Shown: positions 38,361 through 47,068 of the stretch, piece by piece | How the letters are laid out: each line of letters starts with the position of its first letter | Position numbering within the stretch: position 1 is the stretch's first letter | Assembly: GCF_001277215.2 (NCBI RefSeq) | Contig: NZ_CP013940.1 | Span: forward strand, 2,790,001 to 2,854,000 | Source of the DNA: Cronobacter malonaticus LMG 23826 | GTDB taxonomy: Bacteria > Pseudomonadota > Gammaproteobacteria > Enterobacterales > Enterobacteriaceae | DNA: 64,000 nucleotides | Direction of reading: 5' to 3' | The notes under the pieces: generated by a model | The model's database searches: none | Told to the model about the DNA's origin: nothing | The model's input: only the letters and a program-made list of their open reading frames with translations | Translations under genes and position numbers: made by a program

Positions 38361-40001
38361 TTATGCGTTTTTCAGCACTTCGCTGACGATTTCGACCGCT
38401 TCTTTCTCGATCTGCTTGCGGTGTTCTTCACCGAGGAAACTTTCGCAGTAGATCTTGTACGCGTCTTCGGTGCCGGAAGGACGCGCCGCGAACCAGCCGT
38501 TCTCGGTCATTACTTTCAGGCCGCCGATAGCCGCACCGTTGCCCGGTGCGGCCGTCAGACGCGCGGTGATGGGGTCGCCCGCCAGCGTACTGGCGCTGAC
38601 CATTTCCGGAGAGAGCTTCGAGAGCGCCGCTTTCTGCGCGGAGGTCGCGGAAGCCTGGAGACGGTTGTAGCTCGGCGCGCCGAAACGCGCGGCCAGCTCG
38701 TCATAGTGCTGCTGCGGGTTTTTACCGGTTACAGCGGTGATTTCCGCCGCCAGCAGGCACATGATGATGCCGTCTTTATCGGTGGACCACGGCGTGCCGT
38801 CAAAGCGCAGGAAGGATGCGCCCGCGCTCTCTTCGCCGCCAAAGCCGAAGCTGCCGTCGTAGAGACCGTCAACGAACCATTTAAAGCCAACCGGCACTTC
38901 CACCAGCTTACGACCCAGCGCGTCCACCACGCGGTCGATCATCGCGGAGGAGACCAGCGTTTTGCCAACGGCCACGTCCTGGCCCCACTGCGGACGATGC
39001 TGGAACAGGTAGTTGATCGCCACCGCCAGATAGTGGTTCGGGTTCATCAGGCCCGCAGGCGTGACGATACCGTGGCGGTCGTAATCCGGGTCGTTCGCGA
39101 ACGCCAGGTCGAACTTGTCACGCAGCGCCAGCAGACCGGCCATCGCCGATTCCGACGAGCAGTCCATGCGGATTGCGCCGTCTTTATCGAGGTGCATAAA
39201 GCGGAAAGTCTGATCCACCTGATCGTTAACGATGGTGAGATTGAGCTTGTAGTGCTCCGCGATACGCTTCCAGTATTCGATACCGGAGCCGCCGAGCGGG
39301 TCGACGCCAAGCTTCAGGCCCGCTTTCTGGATAGCGGCCATATCGACGATTTCTGCAAGCCCTTCGATAAACGGCTGCACCAGATCTTTTTCCTGAATGC
39401 GGCCGCTCGCCCAGGCCTCGTCCAGAGAGATGCGTTTCACCTCTTTCAGGCCGTTCGCCAGCAGTTCGTTGGCGCGGTTTTCGACCACTTTGGTGACGTT
39501 GGTGTCTGCCGGGCCGCCGTTAGGCGGGTTGTATTTGATGCCGCCATCGTCCGGCGGGTTGTGCGACGGGGTGATGACGATGCCGTCGGCCTGCGCGCCG
39601 CCGCGTTTGTTGTGTTCAAGAATGGCATTCGAGACCGCAGGCGTCGGCGTATAACCGTTGTTCTCCTGCACGATGATATCGACGCCGTTGGCGGCCAGCA
39701 CTTCCAGCACGGAGATAATCGCAGGCTCGGAGAGCGCGTGCGTATCTTTACCGACATAGCACGGCCCGGTGATGCCGTTTTTCGCACGCTCTTCGGCGAT
39801 CGCCTGGGCTATCGCCAGAATGTGCGGCTCGTTAAAGCTGTGGCGCGCGGCGCTCCCACGGTGGCCGGACGTACCGAACTTCACCGCATGTTCCGCATTA
39901 CCCACTTCCGGCTTCAGCACGTAGTACTGTGCGGTAAGCTGGGCGACGTTGATTAAATCACTCTGTTGTGCAGGCTGTCCCGCACGGTTATTGACTGCCA
40001 T
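38361..40001 (-). CDS. pgm: Phosphoglucomutase (alpha-D-glucose)
   Basis: Interconverts glucose 1- and 6-phosphate, feeding glycogen, UDP-glucose and LPS synthesis. Starting at [15 protein letters not shown] the product is 546 residues as in E. coli; the seven extra codons upstream are not needed. The phosphoserine loop is [19 protein letters not shown], the metal loop DPDYDRHG and the sugar loop [12 protein letters not shown]. It follows seqA by 24 bases, as in the known seqA-pgm operon. Confidence 0.97.
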   Translation of the reverse strand: MAVNNRAGQPAQQSDLINVAQLTAQYYVLKPEVGNAEHAVKFGTSGHRGSAARHSFNEPHILAIAQAIAEERAKNGITGPCYVGKDTHALSEPAIISVLEVLAANGVDIIVQENNGYTPTPAVSNAILEHNKRGGAQADGIVITPSHNPPDDGGIKYNPPNGGPADTNVTKVVENRANELLANGLKEVKRISLDEAWASGRIQEKDLVQPFIEGLAEIVDMAAIQKAGLKLGVDPLGGSGIEYWKRIAEHYKLNLTIVNDQVDQTFRFMHLDKDGAIRMDCSSESAMAGLLALRDKFDLAFANDPDYDRHGIVTPAGLMNPNHYLAVAINYLFQHRPQWGQDVAVGKTLVSSAMIDRVVDALGRKLVEVPVGFKWFVDGLYDGSFGFGGEESAGASFLRFDGTPWSTDKDGIIMCLLAAEITAVTGKNPQQHYDELAARFGAPSYNRLQASATSAQKAALSKLSPEMVSASTLAGDPITARLTAAPGNGAAIGGLKVMTENGWFAARPSGTEDAYKIYCESFLGEEHRKQIEKEAVEIVSEVLKNA

Positions 40002-40025
40002 GGCCTGGTCCTTCTGACGCAAGAG

Positions 40026-40577
40026 TTAAATGGTGCCGCAAACCTTCTCAATCAATTCCGCCGGGAACTGCATGGTCTGCATGATGTGTTCGATCATGCT
40101 GCATTTGCGGCCTGTATTCGTATTCGTAATCACCCAGTACGGCGTGCCCGGCACGTGGCGGGGTTTCGTCTGGTTACCACTTTGCAGCAGCGTTTGCTCG
40201 TCACCAGCGAAATAGACGCGGGTACGGCCGTGTAACGACTCGGTCGCTTCGGCAAAAGTATTTGCATCCAGTGAATAGAGTGTAGACAGCACCAGCATAA
40301 AACGATTGACCGCGCGTTTTTGTTCGGCGTATTCATCCGATAACAGCAGTTCACGCATCGCTCGCACGCGGTCGCGCGCCGGGTTCACTGGCTTTTCAGG
40401 CTCAGCGGCGGGCGCAACAGTGGCGGGAGTCTCTGCTTTGGCGGGTGTAGCGGCTAATTGCGAGGAGGCGGAAAATTTCAACATGCGCCGTAAAATGTCG
40501 GACGCGCTTTCGCCAATATGCAGGGTGTGGCTGGCAATGTAGCGATACAGCTCGTCATCAACTTCAATCGTTTTCAT
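40026..40577 (-). CDS. seqA: Replication initiation negative regulator SeqA
   Basis: Binds hemimethylated GATC sites behind the fork and sequesters oriC. The start MKTIEVDDELYRYIASH at 40577 gives 183 residues (E. coli 181); 11 extra codons upstream are rejected. The N-terminal oligomerisation helix pair is about residues 1-35. A linker rich in Ala, Pro and Glu follows, then the C-terminal DNA-binding domain (DRVRAMRELLLSDEYAEQKRAVNRF, GTPYWVITNTNTGRK). Confidence 0.97.
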   Translation of the reverse strand: MKTIEVDDELYRYIASHTLHIGESASDILRRMLKFSASSQLAATPAKAETPATVAPAAEPEKPVNPARDRVRAMRELLLSDEYAEQKRAVNRFMLVLSTLYSLDANTFAEATESLHGRTRVYFAGDEQTLLQSGNQTKPRHVPGTPYWVITNTNTGRKCSMIEHIMQTMQFPAELIEKVCGTI

Positions 40578-40760
40578 CTTAATCCAGTGCGATATCTTTT
40601 CTGAATACAAGTCGTTGGGAGTATAAAGTTAAAACCCAACAGCGGATAGCGTCAAACCAGGAAGGCCGCAAAAGTCGGAATTAACTGGAACCTTGCAGCC
40701 GGGCGGCAGAATGGTCAACATGATAACCTAACCTGTCAGTCGCCAAAAAAGAACTTTGCC

Positions 40761-41528
40761 ATGAAATTAAATACCCGCACGCAATCTGCGCAACAACCGA
40801 CTCAAAATACACCGATTGTGTTAATTCACGGGCTGTTTGGCAGCCTGGATAACTTGGGCGTGCTGGCCCGCGATCTGGTGGCGGATCATGACGTTGTGCA
40901 GGTTGATTTGCGAAATCACGGGCTTTCCGGGCGCAGCGAGACGATGGATTATCCGGCGATGGCGCAGGATATTCTCGAAACGCTGGATGCGCTGGGGCTG
41001 AATAAGGTGATTCTTATCGGTCATTCGATGGGCGGCAAAGCGGCGATGGCGGTGACCGCCCTTGCGCCGGAGCGCATTGAAAAGCTGGTGGCGATTGATA
41101 TCGCGCCGGTCGATTACCAGGTGCGCCGTCACGATGAAATATTCACAGCGGTGAACGCCGTGAACGACGCGGGCGTCACCTCTCGCCAGCAGGCGGCGGA
41201 GATTATGCGCCAGCATATTGCTGAGGAAGGCGTGGTGCAGTTTCTGCTGAAATCGTTTGTCGATGGCGAGTGGCGCTTTAACGTGCCGGTGCTGTGGAAC
41301 CAGTATTCGCATATTGTCGGCTGGGAAACGGTGCCAGCCTGGCACGGCCCGGCGCTGTTTATTCGCGGCGGTGCGTCGCCTTATGTGGAAGAGGCGCACC
41401 GCGAGGCGCTGCTCTCACAATTCCCCAAAGCCCGCGCGCATGTGATTGCGGGCGCAGGCCACTGGGTGCATGCCGAAAAACCGCAGGCGGTGCTGCGCGC
41501 GATTCGTCGCTTTCTGGAAACTGATTAA
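40761..41528 (+). CDS. ybfF: Alpha/beta-hydrolase esterase YbfF
   Basis: A cytoplasmic esterase (acyl-CoA/short ester activity reported for the family). The 255 residues show HGLFGSLDN (oxyanion region), nucleophile elbow GHSMGG with Ser about 89 and the catalytic His in GAGHWVHAEKP near residue 235. It is divergent from seqA across 183 bases. A GC-rich hairpin without a T run (41540-41559) follows the stop. Confidence 0.94.
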   Translation: MKLNTRTQSAQQPTQNTPIVLIHGLFGSLDNLGVLARDLVADHDVVQVDLRNHGLSGRSETMDYPAMAQDILETLDALGLNKVILIGHSMGGKAAMAVTALAPERIEKLVAIDIAPVDYQVRRHDEIFTAVNAVNDAGVTSRQQAAEIMRQHIAEEGVVQFLLKSFVDGEWRFNVPVLWNQYSHIVGWETVPAWHGPALFIRGGASPYVEEAHREALLSQFPKARAHVIAGAGHWVHAEKPQAVLRAIRRFLETD

Positions 41529-41656
41529 AAACAGACCGACCGGCGCCCTCGCGCGCCGGATGCGTTGGCGCGCTTCGCTGCCTCATGTATGATGGCGCGC
41601 TGAAATACCGCCGGGCCACGCCACGGCAGCCTGTTTCCCCTGTCTATACTCATACC

Positions 41657-41938
41657 ATGGCAAAAGAACAAACGGACCGCACAACGCTCGATCTCTTCGC
41701 GGATGAACGCCGTCCGGGCAGACCGAAAACCAATCCGCTGTCGCGCGACGAACAGCTGCGCATCAATAAGCGCAACCAGCTTAAGCGTGACAAAGTTCGC
41801 GGGCTTAAGCGCGTGGAGCTGAAGCTGAACGCCGATGCGGTAGACGCGCTGAACCATCTCGCGCAGGCGCGCAATATCAGCCGCAGCGAGCTGATAGAAG
41901 CGATGCTGCTCGCGCAGCTGAAAGCCTTGCAGGAGTAA
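41657..41938 (+). CDS. ybfE: LexA-regulated CopB-like protein YbfE
   Basis: The start MAKEQTDRTTLDLFADERRP at 41657 gives 93 residues; the longer open frame begins inside the ybfF spacer and is not supported. The C-terminal half (LKRVELKLNADAVDALNHLAQ, SRSELIEAMLL) reads as a ribbon-helix-helix domain, suggesting DNA binding. E. coli ybfE belongs to the SOS regulon. Only a degenerate LexA-like box (CTGT-N8-ATAC at 41640-41655) is visible just before the start, so SOS control here is unsure. fldA follows after 161 bases. Confidence 0.88.
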   Translation: MAKEQTDRTTLDLFADERRPGRPKTNPLSRDEQLRINKRNQLKRDKVRGLKRVELKLNADAVDALNHLAQARNISRSELIEAMLLAQLKALQE

Positions 41939-42099
41939 GGTCTGGTCTGAATTTTACCCAAAAGGACGGGGCAATGTAGCAGAGAGTGCACCCGGCGCCT
42001 GATACCGTTTCCGCACCTTCTTCTGTTCTGCTATGATTGCCCTATCTGTGGGCGTTATGCCAGCACCATTACATTTAGATTCAAGAGGTTATTCTTCTT

Positions 42100-42630
42100 A
42101 TGGCAATCGTAGGCATCTTTTTCGGCAGCGACACCGGCAATACCGAAAATATCGCAAAAATTATCCAGAAACAGCTCGGGACTGACGTTGCTGAAGTGCA
42201 TGACATTGCTAAAAGCAGCAAAGAGGATCTGGAAGCGTTCGATATTCTTCTGCTTGGCATCCCGACCTGGTACTACGGCGAAGCGCAGTGCGACTGGGAC
42301 GATTTCTTCCCGACGCTCGAAGAAATTGACTTCAACGGCAAGCTGGTAGCGCTCTTTGGCTGCGGCGACCAGGAAGATTATGCAGAATACTTCTGCGACG
42401 CGCTGGGCACCATTCGCGACATTATCGAACCGCGCGGTGCGACCATCGTTGGCCACTGGCCGACCGAAGGCTACCATTTTGAAGCCTCTAAAGGTCTGGC
42501 GGACGACGATCACTTCGTTGGTCTCGCGATTGACGAAGATCGCCAGCCGGAACTGACCGCTGAGCGCGTTGAAAAATGGGTCAAACAGGTTTCCGAAGAG
42601 CTTCATCTGCAGGAAATCATCAACGCCTGA
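42100..42630 (+). CDS. fldA: Flavodoxin 1
   Basis: Essential FMN electron carrier, for example to IspG/IspH, BioB and ribonucleotide reductase activation. The 176 residues have the phosphate loop [10 protein letters not shown] (about 9-18), the W/Y FMN stacking regions [15 protein letters not shown] and [15 protein letters not shown]. Length equals E. coli FldA. It lies upstream of fur in the same direction but is separated from it by a terminator-like hairpin. Confidence 0.98.
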   Translation: MAIVGIFFGSDTGNTENIAKIIQKQLGTDVAEVHDIAKSSKEDLEAFDILLLGIPTWYYGEAQCDWDDFFPTLEEIDFNGKLVALFGCGDQEDYAEYFCDALGTIRDIIEPRGATIVGHWPTEGYHFEASKGLADDDHFVGLAIDEDRQPELTAERVEKWVKQVSEELHLQEIINA

Positions 42631-42637
42631 TGATAAG

Positions 42638-42667
42638 CGGCGCGGGCACCGTTCCGCGCCGTTTGAT
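42638..42667 (+). terminator. Terminator-like hairpin after fldA
   Basis: CGGCGCGG and CCGCGCCG pair around an eight-base loop, followed by GTTTGAT; the short T run makes it a moderate terminator. Confidence 0.6.
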
Positions 42668-42839
42668 AGATAAAAGCAATGAAAATAATTGCTACAAATT
42701 TTTAACTTTCCCTCACTACGCTGTACAATGGCTTTCTTAATTATCAGGCTCTCCACGTGAAAACGCTGGCTGGCCCACGATTTTTAAGCTCTTTTTTGCC
42801 GGACGCTTGCGGTTTTCATTTAGGCATGTCAGTTCTATA

Positions 42840-42923
42840 ATGAGACGCATTCATCTTCGGCGTATCCGATGTATCGCTCCCTTCCGGAGCGAGTCGTTAA
42901 GCAACAGGACAGATTCCGCATGA
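42840..42923 (+). CDS. uof: Uof, leader peptide coupled to fur
   Basis: A 27-residue reading frame (MRRIHLRRIRCIAPF, then SESLSNRTDSA) whose TGA overlaps the fur ATG as ATGA. In E. coli the 28-codon uof ORF lies in the same place; fur is translated through coupling to it, and the RyhB sRNA represses fur by blocking uof. The peptide sequence diverges but the last bases (AACAGGACAGATTCCGCATGA) agree with my memory of E. coli. Too short for ordinary gene finders. Confidence 0.75.
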   Translation: MRRIHLRRIRCIAPFRSESLSNRTDSA

Positions 42924-43372
42924 CTGACAACAATACCGCATTAAAGAAAGCCGGCCTGAAAGTCACGCTTCCTCGATTAAAAATCCTCGAAGTGCTGCAG
43001 GAACCGGTCAATCATCATGTCAGTGCGGAAGACCTCTATAAGCGTCTGATTGACATGGGTGAAGAGATTGGCCTTGCCACGGTCTATCGCGTACTTAACC
43101 AGTTCGACGATGCCGGCATCGTCACTCGTCACAACTTCGAAGGCGGTAAATCCGTTTTTGAGCTGACGCAACAGCATCATCACGATCACCTGATTTGCCT
43201 CGATTGCGGCAAAGTGATCGAATTCAGTGATGACTCTATTGAAGCGCGTCAGCGTGAGATCGCCACGCGCCATGGCATTCGCCTGACCAACCACAGTCTC
43301 TATCTGTACGGTCACTGCGCGGATGGCGACTGCCGCGAAAACGAACACGCCCACGAGGCTGGCGGGAAATAA
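42920..43372 (+). CDS. fur: Ferric uptake regulator Fur
   Basis: Fe2+-dependent repressor of iron-uptake genes. The start MTDNNTALKKAGLKVTLPR gives 150 residues (E. coli 148); 17 in-frame codons upstream overlap uof in another frame and are rejected. The winged helix spans about residues 1-85 and metal ligands are in QQHHHDHLICLDCGKVIEF (Cys93 and Cys96 type). The C-terminal region is His- and Glu-rich. Its start overlaps the uof stop. Confidence 0.97.
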   Translation: MTDNNTALKKAGLKVTLPRLKILEVLQEPVNHHVSAEDLYKRLIDMGEEIGLATVYRVLNQFDDAGIVTRHNFEGGKSVFELTQQHHHDHLICLDCGKVIEFSDDSIEARQREIATRHGIRLTNHSLYLYGHCADGDCRENEHAHEAGGK

Positions 43373-43395
43373 CACTCGCACATTGCATCATCCAG

Positions 43396-43418
43396 GCCGA
43401 CATTTGTCGGCTTTTTTA
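43396..43418 (+). terminator. fur terminator
   Basis: GCCGAC-ATTT-GTCGGC followed by TTTTTTATT, 24 bases after the fur stop. The remaining 270 bases up to the next gene are very AT-rich and hold no visible gene. Confidence 0.9.
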
Positions 43419-43693
43419 TTGCCTGAAAACGCTGCACCGAAAACAGAAATGTATTTTTTTAGATAAACTTAAAAAGTTAGGGTATTTTAATACAGCGCAC
43501 AATGCTTAATTAAACCACATATATTTTATTAAATCGAAATTCAGAAAAGATAAATATCTTTATCACTCAATCGTTTAGACATCAGATTATCCCTGTTTCT
43601 TCTTTTATCTCTCCTGCCCCTTATTGCAGCAATAAAAATCCATCCATTAAGATACAGCAACGATTTAATTTTATTTTATATAAGGTAACCAAC

Positions 43694-44305
43694 ATGGTCT
43701 TACCCCCTAAACCGCTTGCTGAGATTTACCGTATCGCGGATATTTTCAATAGCTACGGCAACTGGTCTCGTGCAGAAAAAAATACGCTGATCCCGCTTCG
43801 GGACGGGGAGATCTGCATCATTCGCGGCGGTCAGTTCTCTCTGATGCGCCAGAGCGATCGACTGCTTATCGAAAAAAGCAGTGCGCCGTCGGTGCTGGGT
43901 CTGGCGAGGAATTTAGGTAAAACTCAATTCGCCAAATTACAGGCGGATTCTGAATGTCATTATCAGTTAATTCCTTTTGATTATTTCATTCAGGAGATCG
44001 AAAAAAATCACTGTCAGTTACATCTGCTTATTTTGTCCTCATGGATTATTAATATGCTTTGCTATCGTGAAGAAATTATGATGGGGCGAAACAGCTATAG
44101 CATGATTAAAGCAAATATCGATTGTCTGGCGGCAATGGATGAGTTCATGCGCAACCGGATTAACGTGGCTGATTATATTGTTAAAAAAACCAACCTTTCC
44201 CGCAGCATGGTGATGAAAACCCTTTCTCAGTTGCGCGGTGCGAAAAATATTGAGATAAGCAAAGGCAAACTGGTCGCGGTTCACCATCTGCCTGAGTCGC
44301 TGTAA
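43694..44305 (+). CDS. IprA/YaiV-like Crp-fold winged-helix regulator
   Basis: A 203-residue cytoplasmic protein. The N-terminal ~125 residues look like a degenerate cyclic-nucleotide-like jelly roll (LRDGEICIIRGGQFSLMR). The C-terminal ~60 residues read as a winged helix (NVADYIVKKTNLSRSMVMKTLSQLRGAKNIEISKGKLV). This order is that of the IprA/YaiV family, which lacks a cAMP site. GTAACCAAC precedes the ATG. It lies alone between fur and the convergent chitobiase gene; its target is unknown. E. coli has no gene in this position as far as I recall. Confidence 0.72.
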   Translation: MVLPPKPLAEIYRIADIFNSYGNWSRAEKNTLIPLRDGEICIIRGGQFSLMRQSDRLLIEKSSAPSVLGLARNLGKTQFAKLQADSECHYQLIPFDYFIQEIEKNHCQLHLLILSSWIINMLCYREEIMMGRNSYSMIKANIDCLAAMDEFMRNRINVADYIVKKTNLSRSMVMKTLSQLRGAKNIEISKGKLVAVHHLPESL

Positions 44306-44325
44306 GGCATACGGCACCCGACATG

Positions 44326-44355
44326 AAAAAGCCAGCCCACAGGCTGGCTTTTTTA
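44326..44355. terminator. Bidirectional terminator between regulator and chitobiase
   Basis: AAAAAGCCAGCC-CACA-GGCTGGCTTTTTT, a 12-base stem serving the two convergent genes. Confidence 0.93.
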
Positions 44356-44360
44356 TTGCG

Positions 44361-47012
44361 TTACGGCTGTACGTTATCAACACGGCTGTAGCGTTTACCG
44401 TCACTGCTGACGCTGCGGACCTGCACGGCACCCGTCACGCGTGGCGGCTTCGCATCGTCGTAGCGCTGCCAGCGCGCGCCGCCGTCAGTGGAGTATTCCA
44501 TTGCAACACCAGGTAAGCTGTTGTTCATCCGCAACACGCCGTTGTTAATCCGCGCGCCCGGTACCGGCAGGCGGAACTGCACGCCCGCTTTTTCGAGCTT
44601 CGGCAGTTCACGGCTGCCCGCCAGGTTCGCAAAGCGCGTCCAGTCGTCATGAAGCGCTTTTACGTCCACCAGATGGGTCTCGCCGCCTTTATATTCGCGA
44701 CCTGCCTGATAATCCTGCTCCCAGGCGGCGCGATGCCAGGCGCGCTCCGCAACGGAAAGCAGACGCGGGTACATCATGTACTCCATTTGTTTATCGGTGC
44801 GTACCACTTCACTCCAGAGCTGCGCCGAGAGGCCATACGCACCTGGCCACGGCTTGTCAGATTTTGCGCTGAACGCGTTGCCGTCGCGATCGACAGAGGT
44901 TTCGGCGTTTTGCGGCAGGTTATCCGGCGCGAAGCTGAAAATCTTGCGCTCGTCGCTAAAGCGCGTGCCCCAGTAGTAGCCGCTCTCGGCCGGGTTTACT
45001 TCGTTCGGGAAATCCAGATAGACATAATCCGGGTTAGAGACCACCACGCGAAAACCTTTATTCGCCCAGTCGTTCGCTGTATCGAAACCGCCCCAGTAGA
45101 GCGTGTCCCAGAAGTTGACGTTAACGTGCGAGGTGGCGAACGCGCTGGCGTCTTTCGCATCTTTTAGCCCGTCCTGCCACGCCTGCATGGTGTCGATGCC
45201 GTGCGCCTTAACGAGCTTGCTCACTTGCGCGCCAAAGTAGCTGGAGAGGTGTTCGACATCAGCCACCACGCCGTCCTGCACCATTTTTTGACACACTGGT
45301 GAGCGCGCCCAGGGCTTGTCCTGACGGCTCTGGTCGATAATCCCCTTCCCGGCTTCCGGTTTCGTTTTATCCGTATAACCCGCGCCGAGGTAGATATTTT
45401 TCGCCTCATCGCCGCCGAAATGCCAGGTGGTGAGCGGCTGCCCGGCCTCTTTGTGCATCTGCTGGATCTCGCCAATCACTTTATCGACAAAGCGGCGCGA
45501 GGAGTCGAGGCACGGATTGAGATAACCGGTGCGGTTGTAGTACTGCACGCCAGTGGTGATGGACGTATCTTTCGGGTCGAGCAGGCGATACTGGTTCGCC
45601 TCTTCGGTTTTACCGGCTTTTTCCAGCCTGTCGTAACGCGCTTCCATCGCAATCACCGCCGCGCGGGCGTGAGCGGGCATGTCGATTTCCGGGATCACTT
45701 CTATCTGGCGCGCGGCGGCATATTTCACAATCTCAATATAATCCGCGCGGGTGAAGAAACCGCTGCCATTATTGTTCGTATCAGGCCCGGAGCCGAGCTG
45801 CGGCAGCAGGCAGGTTTTTTCGCTGAGATCGTGACAGCGCTTCGCGCCTGTGTCGGTCAGCTCCGGCAAGCCCGGAATCTCGATACGCCAGCCTTCGTCA
45901 TCGCTCAAATGGAAATGGAATTTATTGAGCTTATAGGCCGCCATCTGGTCAAGCAGGCGTAGCACAGCGGCTTTAGTGTGGAAGTTGCGTCCCACATCGA
46001 GTTGAATGCCGCGATAGTCAAAACGCGGCGCGTCCTGCGCGTCGAGCATGGCGATTTGCTTCGCGCCCTTAGCCGGGATCAGTGACAGCAGCGATTGCAG
46101 CCCGTAAAAGACGCCCGCGCGGTCATAACCGGTAATCGTCGTCTCTTTTGGCCCGATATGCAGCTGATACGCGCCGGACACCGCCTCGTTGCCAGTAAAC
46201 GCGTGGCTGGTGATAGCGGTACGTACCGGATAGCCTGCATCAGTTTTTATACCGAGCAGCGCGAAGCGGGCGGCTACCGCCTCCTGCGCGGGTTTGTCGA
46301 GCGCGGACATATCAAGCTGAACGCCCTTGTCCAGTGAGACATTTTGCCCGTGTACTTTGACGTGCCGCGGCGTAGGCACGATCTGCCCGCGCAGGCTCTC
46401 TGCGTTCAGCGTTTTAACGTCGCTGTTTTTATCGAATCGCGCTTCGGCGGTCATCAGGATATTTTTATCGTCCGGTGTGCGTTTCCACTGATCTTTCAGC
46501 GGGCTGACAAAATCGGTCAGCGTTTCGGTATCGGTACTGGCGATAACCTTCGGCGCGCCGTCGTCTGCCGTGACATACCAGCGCGGCAGCACGTCGGTGA
46601 TAAACAGTTGCCAGTATTCATTGATAATCGGGATTTCCACCGAGGCTTTCGCCGGGAAGCCGGTGAATTTGTCCGTCGGCTCAAGCTTGTGAAGATCGCC
46701 CATCACGTGGGTCACTTTAAATTGATCGTTATCGACTTTAAGGATCTGGCGAATGCTGTGAAACCAGATAGTCCAGTTTTTGTCGGTCACCGCGTCGCCC
46801 GGGTTGGTAAGCGTGATGACCGCTTTGTTGCATGAGGCCCAGTCAGCGCCGAGCGCCGCGCAGTCTGTGCCGTGCTGCGCGGCCTGATTGTCGGTAATGG
46901 TGTAATTAAGTCCAAACTGGCTGATGCTCTCTGCCGTTGACGCCTGTGCGGTGGCTCCGCTGAAAAGCCCCATCACCGCACCCGCTAATACACTGTTCTG
47001 TAACTTTTTCAT
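44361..47012 (-). CDS. chb: Chitobiase, periplasmic/outer-membrane beta-N-acetylhexosaminidase (GH20)
   Basis: Hydrolyses chitobiose and other chito-oligosaccharides to GlcNAc. The 883 residues match Serratia-type chitobiase in length. A signal peptide (MKKLQNSVLAGAVMGLFSGATAQA) leads to a carbohydrate-binding-like domain (about 30-180). A GH20 N-terminal domain and the catalytic TIM barrel follow, with FHLSDDEGWRIEIPG and the Asp-Glu pair in WHFGGDEAKN. The C-terminal Ig-like domain ends the chain. It follows chiP by 56 bases, hence one transcript. In Serratia the equivalent operon is chiPQ-ctb; here chiQ is missing. Confidence 0.93.
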   Translation of the reverse strand: MKKLQNSVLAGAVMGLFSGATAQASTAESISQFGLNYTITDNQAAQHGTDCAALGADWASCNKAVITLTNPGDAVTDKNWTIWFHSIRQILKVDNDQFKVTHVMGDLHKLEPTDKFTGFPAKASVEIPIINEYWQLFITDVLPRWYVTADDGAPKVIASTDTETLTDFVSPLKDQWKRTPDDKNILMTAEARFDKNSDVKTLNAESLRGQIVPTPRHVKVHGQNVSLDKGVQLDMSALDKPAQEAVAARFALLGIKTDAGYPVRTAITSHAFTGNEAVSGAYQLHIGPKETTITGYDRAGVFYGLQSLLSLIPAKGAKQIAMLDAQDAPRFDYRGIQLDVGRNFHTKAAVLRLLDQMAAYKLNKFHFHLSDDEGWRIEIPGLPELTDTGAKRCHDLSEKTCLLPQLGSGPDTNNNGSGFFTRADYIEIVKYAAARQIEVIPEIDMPAHARAAVIAMEARYDRLEKAGKTEEANQYRLLDPKDTSITTGVQYYNRTGYLNPCLDSSRRFVDKVIGEIQQMHKEAGQPLTTWHFGGDEAKNIYLGAGYTDKTKPEAGKGIIDQSRQDKPWARSPVCQKMVQDGVVADVEHLSSYFGAQVSKLVKAHGIDTMQAWQDGLKDAKDASAFATSHVNVNFWDTLYWGGFDTANDWANKGFRVVVSNPDYVYLDFPNEVNPAESGYYWGTRFSDERKIFSFAPDNLPQNAETSVDRDGNAFSAKSDKPWPGAYGLSAQLWSEVVRTDKQMEYMMYPRLLSVAERAWHRAAWEQDYQAGREYKGGETHLVDVKALHDDWTRFANLAGSRELPKLEKAGVQFRLPVPGARINNGVLRMNNSLPGVAMEYSTDGGARWQRYDDAKPPRVTGAVQVRSVSSDGKRYSRVDNVQP

Positions 47013-47068
47013 CGACTTCTCCTTTTCACTGCCCTTGATGGAAGGCGCATCTGCGCGCCCCTGCGCAA

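Noticed and set aside
38421..39956. 511-codon open frame antisense to pgm
   Set aside because: Shadow frame of pgm, again Arg/Val/Asp-rich with no family resemblance.
41640..41655. LexA box before ybfE
   Set aside because: CTGT-N8-ATAC keeps only one good half-site of CTGT-N8-ACAG. Too weak to list as an operator although the E. coli gene is SOS-controlled.
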